Counted from the stretch's first letter, positions 12,301-25,028 are shown. The stretch: 64,000 bases of DNA from Silurus meridionalis (GCF_014805685.1 NC_060891.1:845001-909000), one strand, 5' to 3'. Notes: generated by a model from the letters alone, not told the origin. Made by a program: numbers and translations.

Positions 12301-14939
12301 CGTTAAACGATTAACCGTTCAGCCTTGACTCTATTAGTCTAACATTCGTAGTGTTAAAAGTTGTAAAGAGTACCAAAATGAACAAAAGAAAATAATGCAA
12401 AATTAGAATTGATTAATTTGTAATGTTTTTCCTGTCTGTCCATGTTTGATTAGTTGCAGTACCGATGGCAAACATTTCTTACAATGTTTCTTAAAAAAGA
12501 CCCCAAAACAGTAAATGGCCTCGTATTCATATCTGTTATTAACTAAGCATAACATGTATATTCTGCTTCATCCCAACCGGGTAGCCATTGACATTTACAA
12601 TGAAATCTCCAACCGGTGAGAATAAAGTGAGCAGTTTTAGCATTTACCCAAAAAGTAATGCTAGCAGACCCACGCCAGATTCCACGTGTTGATCTCGATG
12701 CTCGTAAGGTTTACGTGAAGTTGTAATGTACAGTGTAAGATATTCGCTTTGCATGTGTGGAAACTGATTTAATTACAATGTAAACATGTAAAGGCTTTGG
12801 AGAAATGAATTTCGCTTTCCTGCATCGTAGCAGTTTGTCTTTTATGTCTTGCGGGATTTTGATAGATCCAAACATAATCAGAATAAAACAAATGTAGCAC
12901 ACAATCACCAACTGTTACGTGGAGTGGCGTTGGGATTTTGCATTAGTTTTTGTTTGTGTTAATTAAATGCATATCGCAGTTTCTTCAAATTAAAGACAAA
13001 TGGAAATGAGCTGGAAGTGCATTTCTCTGTAGGGGATTAGGCTTAACAAGTAAATAAACAAGTCTAAGAATATTCACATCTTTTTCACTCAGCTTGCAGT
13101 CCACTGACAGATTTAAAAATAAAGAAATGGAGGATGAAGGATGAATCTTTCCTCAGAGTTGAGTGTAGAGAAATTAACGTTACTACTGAAAAAAGTTTGC
13201 GTACTGAAAGAATGAAGTTTGAGTGAATGAGTCCATAATAAATCTTGCTTACATTTAAAACGTTTTTGACCTCATTGTTCTCATTATTATCTCAAATACA
13301 GGAAACAGGCAATATCAAGTGTACATGTTTACAGCATTCACGGTTCCATCTGAAAATGAAGCAAATCTGATTTCCTTAATGTGACACTGGTTTGTGTCCG
13401 GACAACAGTGCAGGACCAGAACCGCATTGATGGTGACAGTAATCAGTGAAAAAACAGAGAAAATTCAGATTTACTTGATAATTGGGTAAATTAATTGAAA
13501 ACTAAATTGTGTGTGAAACAATTACCTACTTGTTCTTCTGAAGAAATACTCATCATCTGACTAAAAGTGACACCACAGGGAGCAGCCTTAAAGACTACAA
13601 ACCCCCTACCAGTATACAGAACAATTAGCTGTTTATTCTCCACATTAAATCTTCTAGTAGTTCTCAAAAGCTCAAGTCAGCACAAAGCGAAAAGCCAAGC
13701 CATGGCCTGTTGTTTCTGGAAAATAAAAAAAGATTGTGAATGAGCGTCTTGGAATGAGGTGAAGGCCGCCTTTGTGATTAAAGCAGCAGCTCTACTGTAA
13801 CTGGATGATATTATGCAGTGTGGAAAGGGTAATTGGTAAATATAAACATACAGCAGTATGCTTAAATGTACACTATATTTCAGGTACCTTGCCAGTTGAT
13901 GTCGGAAAAAAGGCAATAACACCAGTAAGGAGGCATCACAGAGAGCCATATCAACATCCTCAATCCAGATCTACCTAAGCTGGGTCACCTGTACAAGTGG
14001 GTTTAATCCTCAATACCCAAACTACACAAAGACCACCAGTTACACCAATAATTGCATGGATGAATCAACATCAGCTGAATTATGTGGATGATGGTCTTAT
14101 CCTAAAGACACAAAATACCACAAGTTATGTAAAAAATGGTACGGCCTGATCCACCACATCTGGCAAACCAAGAAAAGAGAAATTCAATCCTGAAGACCAG
14201 TTTACATCAGACACAATGATTTAATCTTTTAGACTGGAAACCCTTACCAAAAAACTCAAGGACAACCGGTTACATTGGTGTTTACATGAACTGAACATCC
14301 ACAGAAGGTTAAAGGGTCTAATCCCCAAATACAACATGTTACATAAATGATTATATAGCTGGATCTATATCATCTGGATCACATGGATAATTGGGTCTGG
14401 TCTTGAAGTCTCAAAAATCCAAGAACCACAGTACATCAACGATAAATTAGCGCTATAAACAACAGCTTCTAAACTATGACAAAACAGTGAAGACCAGAAG
14501 TACAAGAACTCACAGGTTTCGTTAACGATGATGTGCCAGGGTTTGCATCCGAAGACATTTTGTTGCAGACACAAAAGTTTAGTAGCCGAGCGAACTTTCA
14601 GATTTGAAGAGTCTATAAATCTCCTCTGAGAGTTGGAGCTGGAGGCCCTTCACACTGCTCCTGATCATATCTGATTATGCAAATCTGATTCCTTTTGATG
14701 ATTCCCTCTACGTTTTCCACTTCATGCTGCTTTGTCTCCAAATGAGCTTCGACTCTGAATTGCACCGAAAAGAAAGAGCACCAATGGATTTCTCCTTCTA
14801 TTTCTGTGTATATTTCACTTATTATTCTTATGACTTTCAAACCCACTACTTCAATGTTTTGCAACAAAATAATGCCAGAGACGTAAAAGTCTGGATTTTG
14901 TCTGAATATTTAACAAGACAAATACCTGTTGATGATGAG
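9390..14939. other. Long unassigned AT-rich stretch
   Basis: No gene, transposon end or array is convincing in this 5.5 kb. Short open frames (for example 101 residues at 11928) have no domain signal. The block 13960-14420 is rich in repeated words such as ACACAAAGACCACCAG and GAAGACCAG and may be a very old tandem or transposon-derived sequence, but I cannot align a unit. Confidence 0.3.
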
Positions 14940-15260
14940 AAATGAGGCAGAACCAGACTCTACTCACAGCACTCGCCTGACAAATGCCGGTCGATTAAAG
15001 ATGATAAAATCGAGTACTGATACAGGAGACCGTGGGACCAAAGCAACTGCTCCACTGACCAAGCAGAGCGAGACAGGAGGGATGGAGTGGTCCATCAGGA
15101 GTGACTGTGGCCCAGAGAGACGGGCTTCATTAAACACGCCTCATTTTAATGGTATCTGCTCGCCTGGTATGACCTGTCAGGCAAATTACCCATGAGTCAT
15201 TGTGTTTGACAGCACACAACATCATAATGTGGCAATGTGTTCCGTGTTTTGATTTGTTGA
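14940..15260. other. Unique GC-richer block, candidate conserved non-coding element
   Basis: The block is richer in GC than its neighbours and repeat-free, with CATTAAACACGCCTCATTTT and ATGGTATCTGCTCGCCTGG near 15130-15170. An 88-residue frame spans it (14929-15195), but it has no recognisable domain and no evident splice context. I think non-coding constraint is more likely than coding, with low confidence. Confidence 0.3.
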
Positions 15261-15734
15261 TACACGCCGAGGAAAACACTTCCTCGTGGCTAATAAATCT
15301 CTTCAATCAAAACCAGTGTTCAATCACAACCAAAAACTAATTGCAGTCAAACAACACGTTTTCACAACTGCCATTTTTTTTTACAGTTACGTTACGGAAA
15401 AACGTGGAGTAGACGTGCGGACATATTCACAGTCTTCCCATGCTGCTGAAACTACAAATAAATAATGTTCTAGCTGCTGGCTCTATTCATGCTTTTGTAA
15501 TCCAGCTGCAAGGTCGTGATTTTGACTTCCGCTCACAGCTGGAATAGCAGACAGAATGCCTGAGCTCTTTCTGGACAAATCGTATTCTCGAAGAGCACAG
15601 TGAATTCCTCCTGGTGGTCCTGTGGCGATATCTTCATCAGTAGGCTTAGAGATTGCAGCAAGCTCTAAAAAAATCCATGTATTTTCAGTCTGTGCTTTTG
15701 CCAACGATATCAAATAACACTACTGCAGCAAGGA

Positions 15735-15905
15735 TAAACAGGTGCAAAAAAAAAAGCCCCTGGAGGAAGACAGTGGAGAAAAATACAGGTGTGCAGAAAA
15801 AGAGAATGAGAGACAGATGGAAAGAGGGGGAATGGGGAAAAAGAAATACAAAGACAAATAATAGAGAGATAACAGAGTGAGAGAGATAATGAGCAAGAGA
15901 ATGTA
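15735..15905 (+). repeat. Polypurine tract
   Basis: About 170 bases are strongly biased to A and G on plus, with AAAAAAAAAAGCCCCTGG at its start and GAGAGAGATAATGAGCAAGA at its end. This is a degenerate GA/GGA tract that could form triplex DNA. No coding meaning is evident. Confidence 0.7.
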
Positions 15906-15995
15906 ATACAGACAGAGACAGCAGTTAACACGAGTGTCTGAGCGTCTCTGTCTTACATTAATGATATTTTATCATGTTACATGTTAATAAAGGCA

Positions 15996-15999
<4 letters not shown>

Positions 16000-16048
<49 letters not shown>
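16000..16048 (+). repeat. (CA)n microsatellite
   Basis: About 24 uninterrupted CA dinucleotides follow a short TATATA. Confidence 0.98.
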
Positions 16049-16049
<1 letters not shown>

Positions 16050-16587
16050 CTACAATCATGTTGGTTTACACTGTGTGTATTTAACAGGCAACACAGTGAT
16101 AAAAGCACTATAGAAAATAAAAACAAATTTGATTTGAGAAGGATTTAAACCTGAATGGAAAACGAATGTATTTAAACTTGACTTGAAAAAGTAATTTGTT
16201 TTCACACAGAATGTGCAGACGTTAACACGTGAGAAAATGTCTCTCCACCGACATGATGGAATTCTCCATGTGGTGAACTTACAGACTCAAATTTCCTGAC
16301 ACACTCACTGCACTTAGGTGATTGTCAGGATTAATCCAAATTATGTACTGGATTATGTTTCCCATCAGCCACTGCACCTCAATGAGTCTTTTTTCACGTA
16401 ACTGTTTTGGCACATGAGCCTGCTTTACTGTACGTTAAAGAGCACTATTTGAGAATGATGGAGGCCACTGTGATCTTGGGAATCTTTTTTGAAGCCTTCC
16501 CCAGATCTGTGCTTTGCTACAATCCTGTATCTGAGCTTACTTTGACCTCATGACCTCACGTTTCCTCAGGTGGACTTCAATTCAAGG

Positions 16588-16930
16588 TACGGTGGAACCT
16601 CGATACTCGCGACCTCGATAGTTCGGGACTTTTCATTTGAAACCAGACTGAGAGTGACTTGTGAAATATCTGATAGTTCGCGAGAAGCCGCGAGCGACTC
16701 GGAAGTTCGAGTAACATTTTAAAACAGAGGTCGAAAAACTATTTTATTATTGTATTCTTTTAAAGTTGTAAATAAAACATTTATGACAAATAATTCTCAA
16801 TGTTTGTTGAGTTTACAAAACAGTACATGTACAATTCGAAATCAAAATGAGAATCAAAACCTTGTGATGTTTTTGTTACTTGTGAGGGGGCATAGAACGA
16901 AACCCCCACGAGTATCGAGGTTGCACTGTA
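16588..16930 (+). mobile_element. Pogo/Tigger-like MITE with TA duplication
   Basis: The left end TA-CGGTGGAACCTCGATACTCG and the right end, read on minus, TA-CAGTGCAACCTCGATACTCG match at 18 of 20 bases inside a TA duplication. The CAGT-x-AACCTCG start is characteristic of pogo/Tigger-group elements. The interior of about 300 bases has no transposase and contains further CpG-rich inverted words (GACCTCGATAGTTCG, GAAGTTCGAGTAAC). It is therefore a non-autonomous derivative. Strand is nominal because the element has no gene. Low divergence between the ends suggests moderate age. Confidence 0.88.
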
Positions 16931-17194
16931 TACAAACATCCCAGCAACGATCAAGAGAACTAGGAGGCACCTAAGGAAATTTTTTAGGAATATTTTAGGG
17001 TTAATGTTCAGGACATTTCTAGAATTCTGTATTTAGATTCAGTAATGATTTAAATCAACAGCATCCTTTCAGTATTATTGCATTTGTACTTATTGAAAAC
17101 CTAAAACAGCATAAATCTCAGAAAAGTGTATGTAATTGTTTATTCAGGAATGGATTTTTAAGTGAGAGATTGACTGAAAATGCTTAATGCATGT

Positions 17195-17700
17195 TTAAGG
17201 AAGTGCTAGGATTTAAACTCACAACCTTCTGATCAGACATCCACCATCTTGACCAATTGTTTTACTTATATCCTCAGCAGCATCAACAGGTAAACATTTA
17301 CCTACGGTCACTCATTAACTTCGAAGCATCAGTTAAACCTTCATTTATATCCTCAGCAGCACTAAAATGTAAATGTACGTACAATCGCCTCATTTATAAT
17401 GCAAAACAATTAAAGAACAGCAGCTTGGGAAGTGCTTTGAGTTGAACTCATAATCTTCGGATCAGAAGTCAAACTGTTACCCGCTGAGCTCCAGTTTTAC
17501 CCTCACACATGTTCTCAGCATCATTAACAGGTAGACATTTACTCATTCAGGCATCTGTTAAACCTTCATTTACATCCTCAACAGCATTAACATCAAAATT
17601 TACCTACAATTACTTAATTAATAATACAAACCAGTTAAGAAATGGCAAAAGTTGGATTTAAAATTATAACCTTTTACCAGAAGGTTAAATACACGTATTT
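17195..17700 (-). repeat. Tandemly repeated SINE-like unit, period about 215-230 bp
   Basis: Read on minus, each unit contains a tRNA-like head: TTCTGATCAGAAGGTTGTGAGTTTAAATCC at 17236 down, and GATCCGAAGATTATGAGTTC at 17465 down, with a third start near 17685. The linking text is also shared (CATTAACAGGTAGACATTT and GTTAAACCTTCATTTACATCC, near 17290-17350 and again 17520-17580). The spacing from the first to the second head is about 229 bp, and about 215 to the third. The heads keep a GAGTTCAA-type B box, so this is probably an old SINE that was duplicated in tandem rather than independent insertions. Confidence 0.6.
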
Positions 17701-17969
17701 GTTTAGACATTTTTCAGGATTTCGGTTTGGTACATGTTTACTGAACGCAATCCGTATTACGTGCGGAACATAATTACAATCTGAGTTTCCTCAGGAACGT
17801 ATAAAGTGGCGGACCGCAAGTTTGTTTTTAATCTTTGCCTGGCACTTTGGGCATTTTTATTTTTATTTTTTAAAACTTTAAAACATACACAATGCCAGGG
17901 GTATAAAAAAGAAACTAAAGTTAGCGCAGTGTCACTGTGGCTACTCACTCCGTACCAGAAATAAGATTT

Positions 17970-18190
17970 ATTTTGCACTAGCTTTAGACGATCACCCGGA
18001 AGCAGCTAGCGGCTAATGCTATTGCTATAGATTCAAGATTTTTATTTGACACAAACATAGTTATAAGCAGGATACAACATGCAGTAAAATGAAAAGTTGA
18101 AAGAAAGAAAATCTTGAATCTGGAATCCATTGTGCTAGTGTTAGCCGCTAGTTACTTCTTGGATAGCAGCTAACGCTAGCGCTAGTGATT
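17970..18190. mobile_element. Nested inverted-repeat (fold-back) element
   Basis: Two inverted pairs are nested. The outer pair is GCTAGCGGCTAATG near 18006 against GTTAGCCGCTAG near 18139. The inner pair is AGATTCAAGATTTT at 18029 against AAAATCTTGAATCT ending at 18121. The inner 93 bp has the look of a small fish repeat beginning TTCAAGATTTTTATTTGACA. Weak complementarity extends further out (CACTAGC and GCTAGTG). No gene is inside. It could be a MITE inserted into the centre of an older palindrome. Confidence 0.65.
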
Positions 18191-18510
18191 CTTTTGCGGT
18201 TTTTCTTTGTCCTGCTTCAAGAATTTGTTTTAAAAGTTGAAAATCCTGACAATTCCAAGTGTCAATGGAGCGAATGAATAGAAGATGGAACGAATGTCTG
18301 ATGAAAACTAAAGTCTGATGAAATAAATAAAACAGGGGTCTAACAAATGTAAAGTATTTCATTTTTTTATTTTATGTAATGAATTTGATTTGTGTCCATT
18401 GAATTGATTACTCAATTTAACCAATATAATAAGTGTATATCATACATTTGATTTATTTTATTTTTAATTAATATAAAAATATTATTTCAAATTGTTTTAT
18501 GTTGATCACA

Positions 18511-18511
18511 C

Positions 18512-18556
<45 letters not shown>

Positions 18557-18559
18557 GTA
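18511..18559 (+). repeat. (TAA)n microsatellite
   Basis: About 15 ATA/TAA trinucleotides run without interruption, ending at AATAGTAAAC. Confidence 0.97.
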
Positions 18560-18599
18560 AACTTCACTATAAAAAAAAATAAAAGTAATTTTATATTTT

Positions 18600-18670
18600 G
18601 CATTTCTTCCGCCTTACCGTACTGAAACTGTACCGGACCCTAAGTTTTGTGTACCATTACACCCCTAATA
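18600..18670 (-). mobile_element. hAT-type transposon terminus fragment
   Basis: Read on minus from 18668, the sequence begins AGGGGTGTAATGGTACACAA and continues with CTTAGGGTCCGGTACAG. A start of this form (RGGGGTGTAA-GGTACAC) is familiar from fish hAT elements. No partner end or target duplication is visible, so only one terminus survives. Confidence 0.55.
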
Positions 18671-21050
18671 TATACATATATAAAATAACTATCCATTAAA
18701 ATAAATGTTGTTATCTGTCACTACTTTATTTCTGTGGGTGATTTAGAGCAGAAGATTTCTAGATATTTGGATGTTTCACACACCGAGCCGTGGATGATCA
18801 TTTTATCATTGAACTTAAAAGATTCTTCAGCACAAGTGTGAAAACTGATTCGAGACAAATGCATCAAAAGCCACAGTGTCACTAAAGTGGAATGAAGAGA
18901 AAAGGAGGGGACAGAGCTGCTAATATTAACTGTCAATCATTCCAGATTGCTATGTTTGATTAGCCTTGAAGAGCCATTCAATGTAATTTTGAGGGATTAA
19001 TGGTAGTAGCGTACTCAGGTTTAAAATAAGTAATATGTGCAGAAACATTTGAAGGCTGGCAGATCCATATTGAAACAGAATTGCATTTATTGTCCACCCT
19101 GGAGCTCCTGAGCTTAGTCTCTGTATCATCTTAATGTACATACCCTTCCATTAATTCCACCTAAAAATGCTATATTTAAATATCAAAGCAGTTGTGTAGT
19201 CAGGCTTCACATCTTCCCGTCTGCAATCGGTTTCCTTCAGAAGGTAAACATCTTTGGAGCTTTTGGAAATTTTTTTCATTCCTTTTATTCCCAGTCTGCA
19301 GTAGCGTCTGTTGTGTCTGCTTTGCCTTTAATTGAGAGCGTGCTACAACTCGGCGCTGCTGAAATTCTGTTTACAGACATCCGAGTGCTTCACATGATTA
19401 ATGACACATTTATTCAGAAATTCTCAGTCGGTCTGAAAGACACAGGAGCCTTTAAAAAAATACTGACGCAACACAAGCATGATGAACATCCTCCAGGAAA
19501 ACTCGTACGCTGACGTAAACAAGACAGTTTTGAGGTTTAGAGCGAGCGATGTGTAGATCTGCCTCAGTGTGGAATTTCAATCACGTTTATATTAATGTCT
19601 TCGTTTCTCCAGTAACGACTTGTTCACAGGCTGATGGTTCACATGAGACAGATTTCTTTCAAAAAGTGTGCAATCGATGATTGGTTAATTTTCTTTGAGG
19701 AGACGTTTATGTTACATTTATGGAAGGAGTCTCCAGTGCCAGTGCTTTTTTATCAGTCTGAGATTAAACTTTAACTGCTGATGTCTTCAGAACAGAGGAA
19801 TTTAACACGACAAACTTTGCTTTATAAATCAGCTAACAATTAAAGAAACTTTTTAAAAATATCCCTAGTACTTTCGTCAAAAGCTAATTTAAGGGGTGGG
19901 GTTAAGTGATGTCATTAGTGACAACTTTCACCCAATCATTTAAGATATGCAAATCATTAGAGGGGGACGATATGGGAAAACTTTTAGCCATGAACGCTGT
20001 ATGCTAACCTCACTCGTTAGCTAACTGAAGCTAGGTTTGATGAAGACAATGTGACATGTGAGCTAGCTAACTTGCAGTTAATTAATGCCTGAGCTAATCT
20101 GCGATATTTCATTTGATTTTCATGTATATTCGTGGCTAAATGTATAGAGAAATATGTTCCTTCACCATTCTGACATATGTCGAGACATCTTGGCTTATTT
20201 TACATGAACACTAAAAGATTATTTCCCTTCAGTCTTTATGGTACAGAGTAAGTGTTCCATAACTAGCACAATCTTCAAATCCTCATCCTTCACTGCTCAG
20301 CTCACCTTTTCTTAATACGCTACTCTGACTGTAAAGATTTGACGGATGCGACTGACAGGAAGCCTGGGAACGCTTTAATCTCTTAGCCTTTAGCGTCGCG
20401 CCACCGCGTCCCGTATCCCGTTGTTCGAAGGTGTTAATGTTTAACAATAGATTAAATGAAAAGGGACAAGAGTAACCATGACAAACTATATACCATTCTA
20501 AAAGGTCCAAGCCTCAAGCATCGATTTCAGATCACCGTTTATCAATGAAAAACGTATAGCTACTCTTTTTTTTTTTTTTACCTGGTAACGGAAGAGAGTT
20601 TTCTAACAGCAGCGTGATAGATCCACTGCTGTAGGTCTCTCAGGCACTGTATGAGTCCTGAAGCATGTTAGCAGGCATGACTAAAGAGGAAAACGACATT
20701 GGACTGTGTATCAGGAGAAATAGGACTACGGTACATTTGGAGCGAGAGATTTCAAGGCTTTCATAATTGTATTAATTTAAATAGCCTTAAGAACCCAATA
20801 GACCTGATTACAGAATCTGATTGGTGTTTGTTTTCCCCCAATACAACCTGCGTGTAGTCAATCAGTCAATTAAGACATGTTTGGCGTCTTTAGTTTGCAC
20901 TGCAACACTAACGGAGGTAATAAACAATAGAAGGCTCCAGAGTTTTGCTGTCAGGAAACCTTCAAGTAGGAACTCTGCTAATTATACAGTCAATTAGTAA
21001 AAACACAAATGTATCCAAACTCACAAAAGAAATGTAGGATGTGTTTATTG
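18671..21050. other. Unassigned sequence with one dispersed repeat core
   Basis: Mostly unique sequence. At 19708-19740 GACGTTTATGTTACATTTAT precedes GGAAGGAGTCTCCAGTGCC, copy 2 of the dispersed repeat also seen near 9369, 31434 and 63369. A small open frame at 19313-19513 has no domain signal. Nothing else recognised. Confidence 0.4.
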
Positions 21051-21560
21051 TTACCTAGCGCTTATCACAAACGTCGTTTGTCTTGAGTAAAAGCTCCAGC
21101 GAAACATTTCTTGTTATCCAGCACAACAAATAAAGCCGCCATCTTTGAGCTATGAAAGCATTTCATTTTTAGCCAAACCGTTCGTTTCAAAGCAATCGCA
21201 GCAATGCCGTTAGCTCGGTTTCTGATAACCCCATTCCCGGTAATGATAATAATCATAATAATTTCCAGCCCAGTCATGTTTGCTCGAGCCGAACCGGTTC
21301 TGTAACAACGTATTATGTAGAAGAATGCGGCTTTTCCAGGTAACGCATTCACTACAACCTGCTCAGTGCAGTCGCCACATTTAAAACTTTACAAAATGCC
21401 ATTTTCAATTGAATTATTGTTATTATTATTGCTATTATTATGATTACTTCAGATGCTAATGTGATGCAAATGCGTGCACACGTATCACGTGGAGCGGTGT
21501 GGAATATGGAGTGTTTCTGAGAACGCAGGCACATCAGCCCCGGCGACGCTGATGCATTAC
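21050..21560. other. Unique CpG-bearing block, candidate non-coding element
   Basis: The block is repeat-free except for an ATT-rich core (TATTATTATTGCTATTATTATG near 21420 and an AATAATCATAATAATT-like tract near 21248). It holds more CpG than the surroundings, including CACGTATCACGTGGAGCG near 21479. Two short minus-strand frames cross it without domain signal. Confidence 0.25.
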
Positions 21561-22530
21561 TGTGATTAATAAGATTTTACAGGAAAATGCTAATAGGAAT
21601 CAGGATTGTAGCAGAATTAGCTTTTTTACAATGTCTGTCTGTATTGCTTCACGTGTATCACGGCCTCATCCTGGGTTTAATCCACATCTATGATTTTTTT
21701 TTCTCAGATACTCAACAGAAATGAAAAGCATGTTGGGGATTTTTTTATCTTCATTGTATTGGCCTTTTCCTCCTCCACCACAGTGGAGTTATGACTTTAC
21801 TATCTTTTGTTTTCATGGATGATGTTACTACTTTTAGCTTCTCCTCCTGGAGAACTCTTTCTGTGTGTCCATAATTATACCCCCCCACCTCCTCCCTGCC
21901 CCTGAATCAACTCCCATTCTTATTCGAGAGAGAGCGCACCATCAGAGCGAGCATCTCTTCACTTTCCATGAAACATGCAACAATAAATTGAAATATCCTT
22001 TTTTATTTGGGTGAAGATCCAGCAGGCTTGAGGAAGCACGGTGCAGGAATCACAAAATAAACCCTGGCAGTACAGAAGCAGTACAGAAGAGCGTGTGATA
22101 TATGAGTTTCGCGGCTGTAGTGGGTATAAACCTCCACCCGGATGAGATCTGCTTAGCTGGGCCGCTTTAACATTGATGGATGAGGGGTAGCATGGGGTAG
22201 TTTGCACCACAACATATCAGCTACACAAGGTGCTTTCACACCCATCAGTGGACTTTAATAGTTATTACGTGTCACATTTTATTAGATCCCAATAGCCCAT
22301 GTGACGTATCGTAAAATAACTCGTAGATTTAAGTGATGCGGAGTCACGTATGCTAGCTAGCTAGCATTCTATTTACACCTGGAATCAATTTTTATCTTTT
22401 ATTTTTACAATTTAATGATGTCACATGGGCGGAGCTATATGATACATTTTCTCAAAAATCCCTATTGAACGTATTCCTCTACAATGGACAAGGCATCAGA
22501 ATCAGTTCTGCTCTCTTTCCACATATTATC
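21561..22530. other. Unassigned sequence with an 18-bp palindrome
   Basis: No gene or repeat family is recognised. ATGCTAGCTAGCTAGCAT at 22350-22367 is a perfect palindrome. Pyrimidine- and purine-rich tracts occur near 21880 (CCCCCCCACCTCCTCC). Confidence 0.35.
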
Positions 22531-22532
22531 TC

Positions 22533-22533
<1 letters not shown>

Positions 22534-22586
<53 letters not shown>

Positions 22587-22622
22587 CTCTCTCTCTCTCT
22601 CTTTCTCTCATTCTCTTTCTTC
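22534..22622 (+). repeat. (CT)n microsatellite with interruptions
   Basis: About 24 CT dinucleotides are followed by interrupted TTTTT, TTTCTCTCATT pieces, making an 89-base polypyrimidine tract on plus. Confidence 0.97.
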
Positions 22623-23414
22623 AATAATCCGCTCATTTATATATAAAGCGCTGACGGGATTCTCAGTTCTCTGCTGCTTAATACTGCAGAATCCAATTTT
22701 AAAGATGATATATTATTCATTCGCCTTCAGTAAGGTGGGATGTGAGGATGAGGATTTAAGGGTATACATTTTAAGGAGCAAATGCTTCTGCAGGAACAAG
22801 AACTTTCCCAAAGAATACATCCATTAATGCAAATCCACGTTGATTATAAACTGGATCCCGGAGGCCACTGATGATGTTTTTCAGCCGATAAGCCCCAGGA
22901 CAAACATATCGGTTATGGATGAGTGTATGTATTTGTGTTCACGAGGTCTTTGGTGCTCATTTGCGATGAAAAGGGTTGATGAAGAAGAGAACAGCACTAC
23001 TACTCGACTAATCTGCCGTCTCAAGGCTGATCCACGCCTCTCTCCTTTCCTCTATTGCTTTCAATTCCACTTCACCTGTCAGCAGTAACCTTCAATTTCT
23101 CAGCTGTACAGCCCGTCTTCCATACGCTTTTAAAAATGGATGAAGTGCCTCTCTTCCATGCTCTGACACTCTGTAATCTTCTCACCGTCTCGCCGTTTAT
23201 TTTTAGGTGCAGAGGAAGTGAGTTCTGCTGCATGCAAACGAATATGATCTGCATTAATTATCTGATTGCTGCTGCTTATTGTACTGTAATCATTCATATC
23301 ATTTGCCAACACCAACACTGGAACTGCGTAGCTAATATCACTGAGACTACAGATATCTGCAGTTTCCTGATGATATAGCAAATATAAATGTATACAGTAG
23401 GTTGGAGACTTGTG

Positions 23415-23560
23415 GGAAAAAAGAATGTTCCTATCAGATGAGACCTAATGAACCTATTTGGCCTTGGAACAAACTCCTATGTGATTTAACCCTGATAGCA
23501 CTCTCTCCACAGTGAAGCATGGTGATGGTAGCATCATGTCCAGAGTTACTCTCGCCCTCT
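23415..23560 (+). pseudogene. Tc1-like transposase fragment
   Basis: The plus strand has TTCCTATCAGATGAGACC (SDET region, first catalytic Asp), TTTGGCCTTGGAACAAACTC, and after a deletion CCACAGTGAAGCATGGTGAT with GTAGCATCATG (VKHGG-SIM region). The order is that of Tc1-family transposases. Neither terminal repeat is seen. It is a decayed internal fragment. Confidence 0.75.
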
Positions 23561-23829
23561 TGGTGGGTGATACTTTAGTGCCTTTTTTAACTCGGGATCC
23601 CTCAGGAAAAAGCTGTAAAACCTTTTTTACTCCCAAATGTCCTTAAAGAACCTCCTGAATTCTAAAGATCTTGGAGAAACGTTTAACATTAAACTCAACT
23701 CAGTTGCTGCTGTACCTTTTCTGTTGAGGAAATTAAGTGTATTGTCACATTCTCATCATCGAGTCATGACAATTCAGTAATAAACAGATCTGCCATTAAA
23801 AGCCCTCTGTGTATTTAGTGGTCACACTT

Positions 23830-24200
23830 CTTATCTGCACAGTTCAGCTGCAGTCTGATCTCCATCACATCTGATAAACCAGTGGATTTCAAGCTTCACA
23901 GCACAAAAGCTACTTCCGATAAACCCAATTAATTAAATCACTTCCCGGTGGCCGATTTAGCCGACGCCACATGATACACTCTGACCACAGACCTTTTCAA
24001 AATTCTGTTTCCTTCAACCACCGAGGTAATTTTATAAAGCCGTCGTCTCTCAGCCGTTCTCGGGTGTTTTCATGGAAATTAAAACCTGCTCGATTTCACA
24101 GCCTGCCAGCCAGCACCAACACCTCGAGATGATATTGCAAATGATGCCGCTGAGAATATCTTCTTTTCAGGTCACTGCTGGTCTGTGAGTGATTCAATTA
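23830..24200. other. Unique sequence, candidate conserved non-coding element
   Basis: A repeat-free block with mixed CpG and AT cores, for example GTGTTTTCATGGAAATTAAA near 24064 and ATGATATTGCAAATGATGCC near 24129. No frame stands out. The candidate status is based on appearance only. Confidence 0.3.
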
Positions 24201-25020
24201 AAAAAGTAAAGAAGCAAACAGCACTGGTGGCTCAGTGTGGAGAACTTTTTTCTTTCTTATGTCAAACACAGGCAAGTATCTGATGGTGACAAAGTAAAGT
24301 ATAAATGCAACTTGTATTATTTACTACAATTTGCATGCGATTTAAACACATGCGAATTCCAGGTGTGGTTTTTTCAGCACGTGTGACCTTTTGGGACACA
24401 TGACCATAACATGGTTTTTTATATAAATACATCCTCAGAAATAACAGTCCTGGTGGAAACAACCATATTTACTATATTTGATATTCAACGATTAGGAATG
24501 TCTTTTCAGTGTAAAGAATTTTTTTGGGTTTGCCTGAGGTTCCCTTATCAGTCCCATGATTGGGTTTCTATCTCTTTCTCATTGTGGCCATGTTGGGCTT
24601 CTTAAGGTTTTCTGGTCATCTTACAAAAATGCAGGTAGGTGAATTAGTGCTGCAGCAGTTATTAATATAAACTCACTTCATGTTACCTCTAATCAAGTCT
24701 AGTTTAATAGCTTTTTTTAACACTACCTGTCATCGGTGACTGGTAAAACATCTGCCAATTCACCTTTCCTTCAATACAACTAACATAACATGTCTCCTGG
24801 GAGTGATGAGTTTGGAAGTCTGTAATATAGCAACTGTAAAGTCTATTATTATGCCTGTCAGCAGAAAGCTTGAAAATCTGGAGTGTGTTTAATATAGATA
24901 ATGTCAGTTGGCAAAACTAATCCCGTGTTCACATTAGCGAGCACTAGATTTACATTTTACAAAAGTGCTTTAAGTCTCCTTTAATAAATAAATCAACACT
25001 TAGGACCGAGGATACCATCA
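24200..25020. other. Unassigned sequence
   Basis: Nothing recognised beyond AT-rich single-copy-looking sequence. Short frames near 24262 and 24411 are on opposite strands and lack domain signal. Confidence 0.3.
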
Positions 25021-25028
25021 GCCTAATC

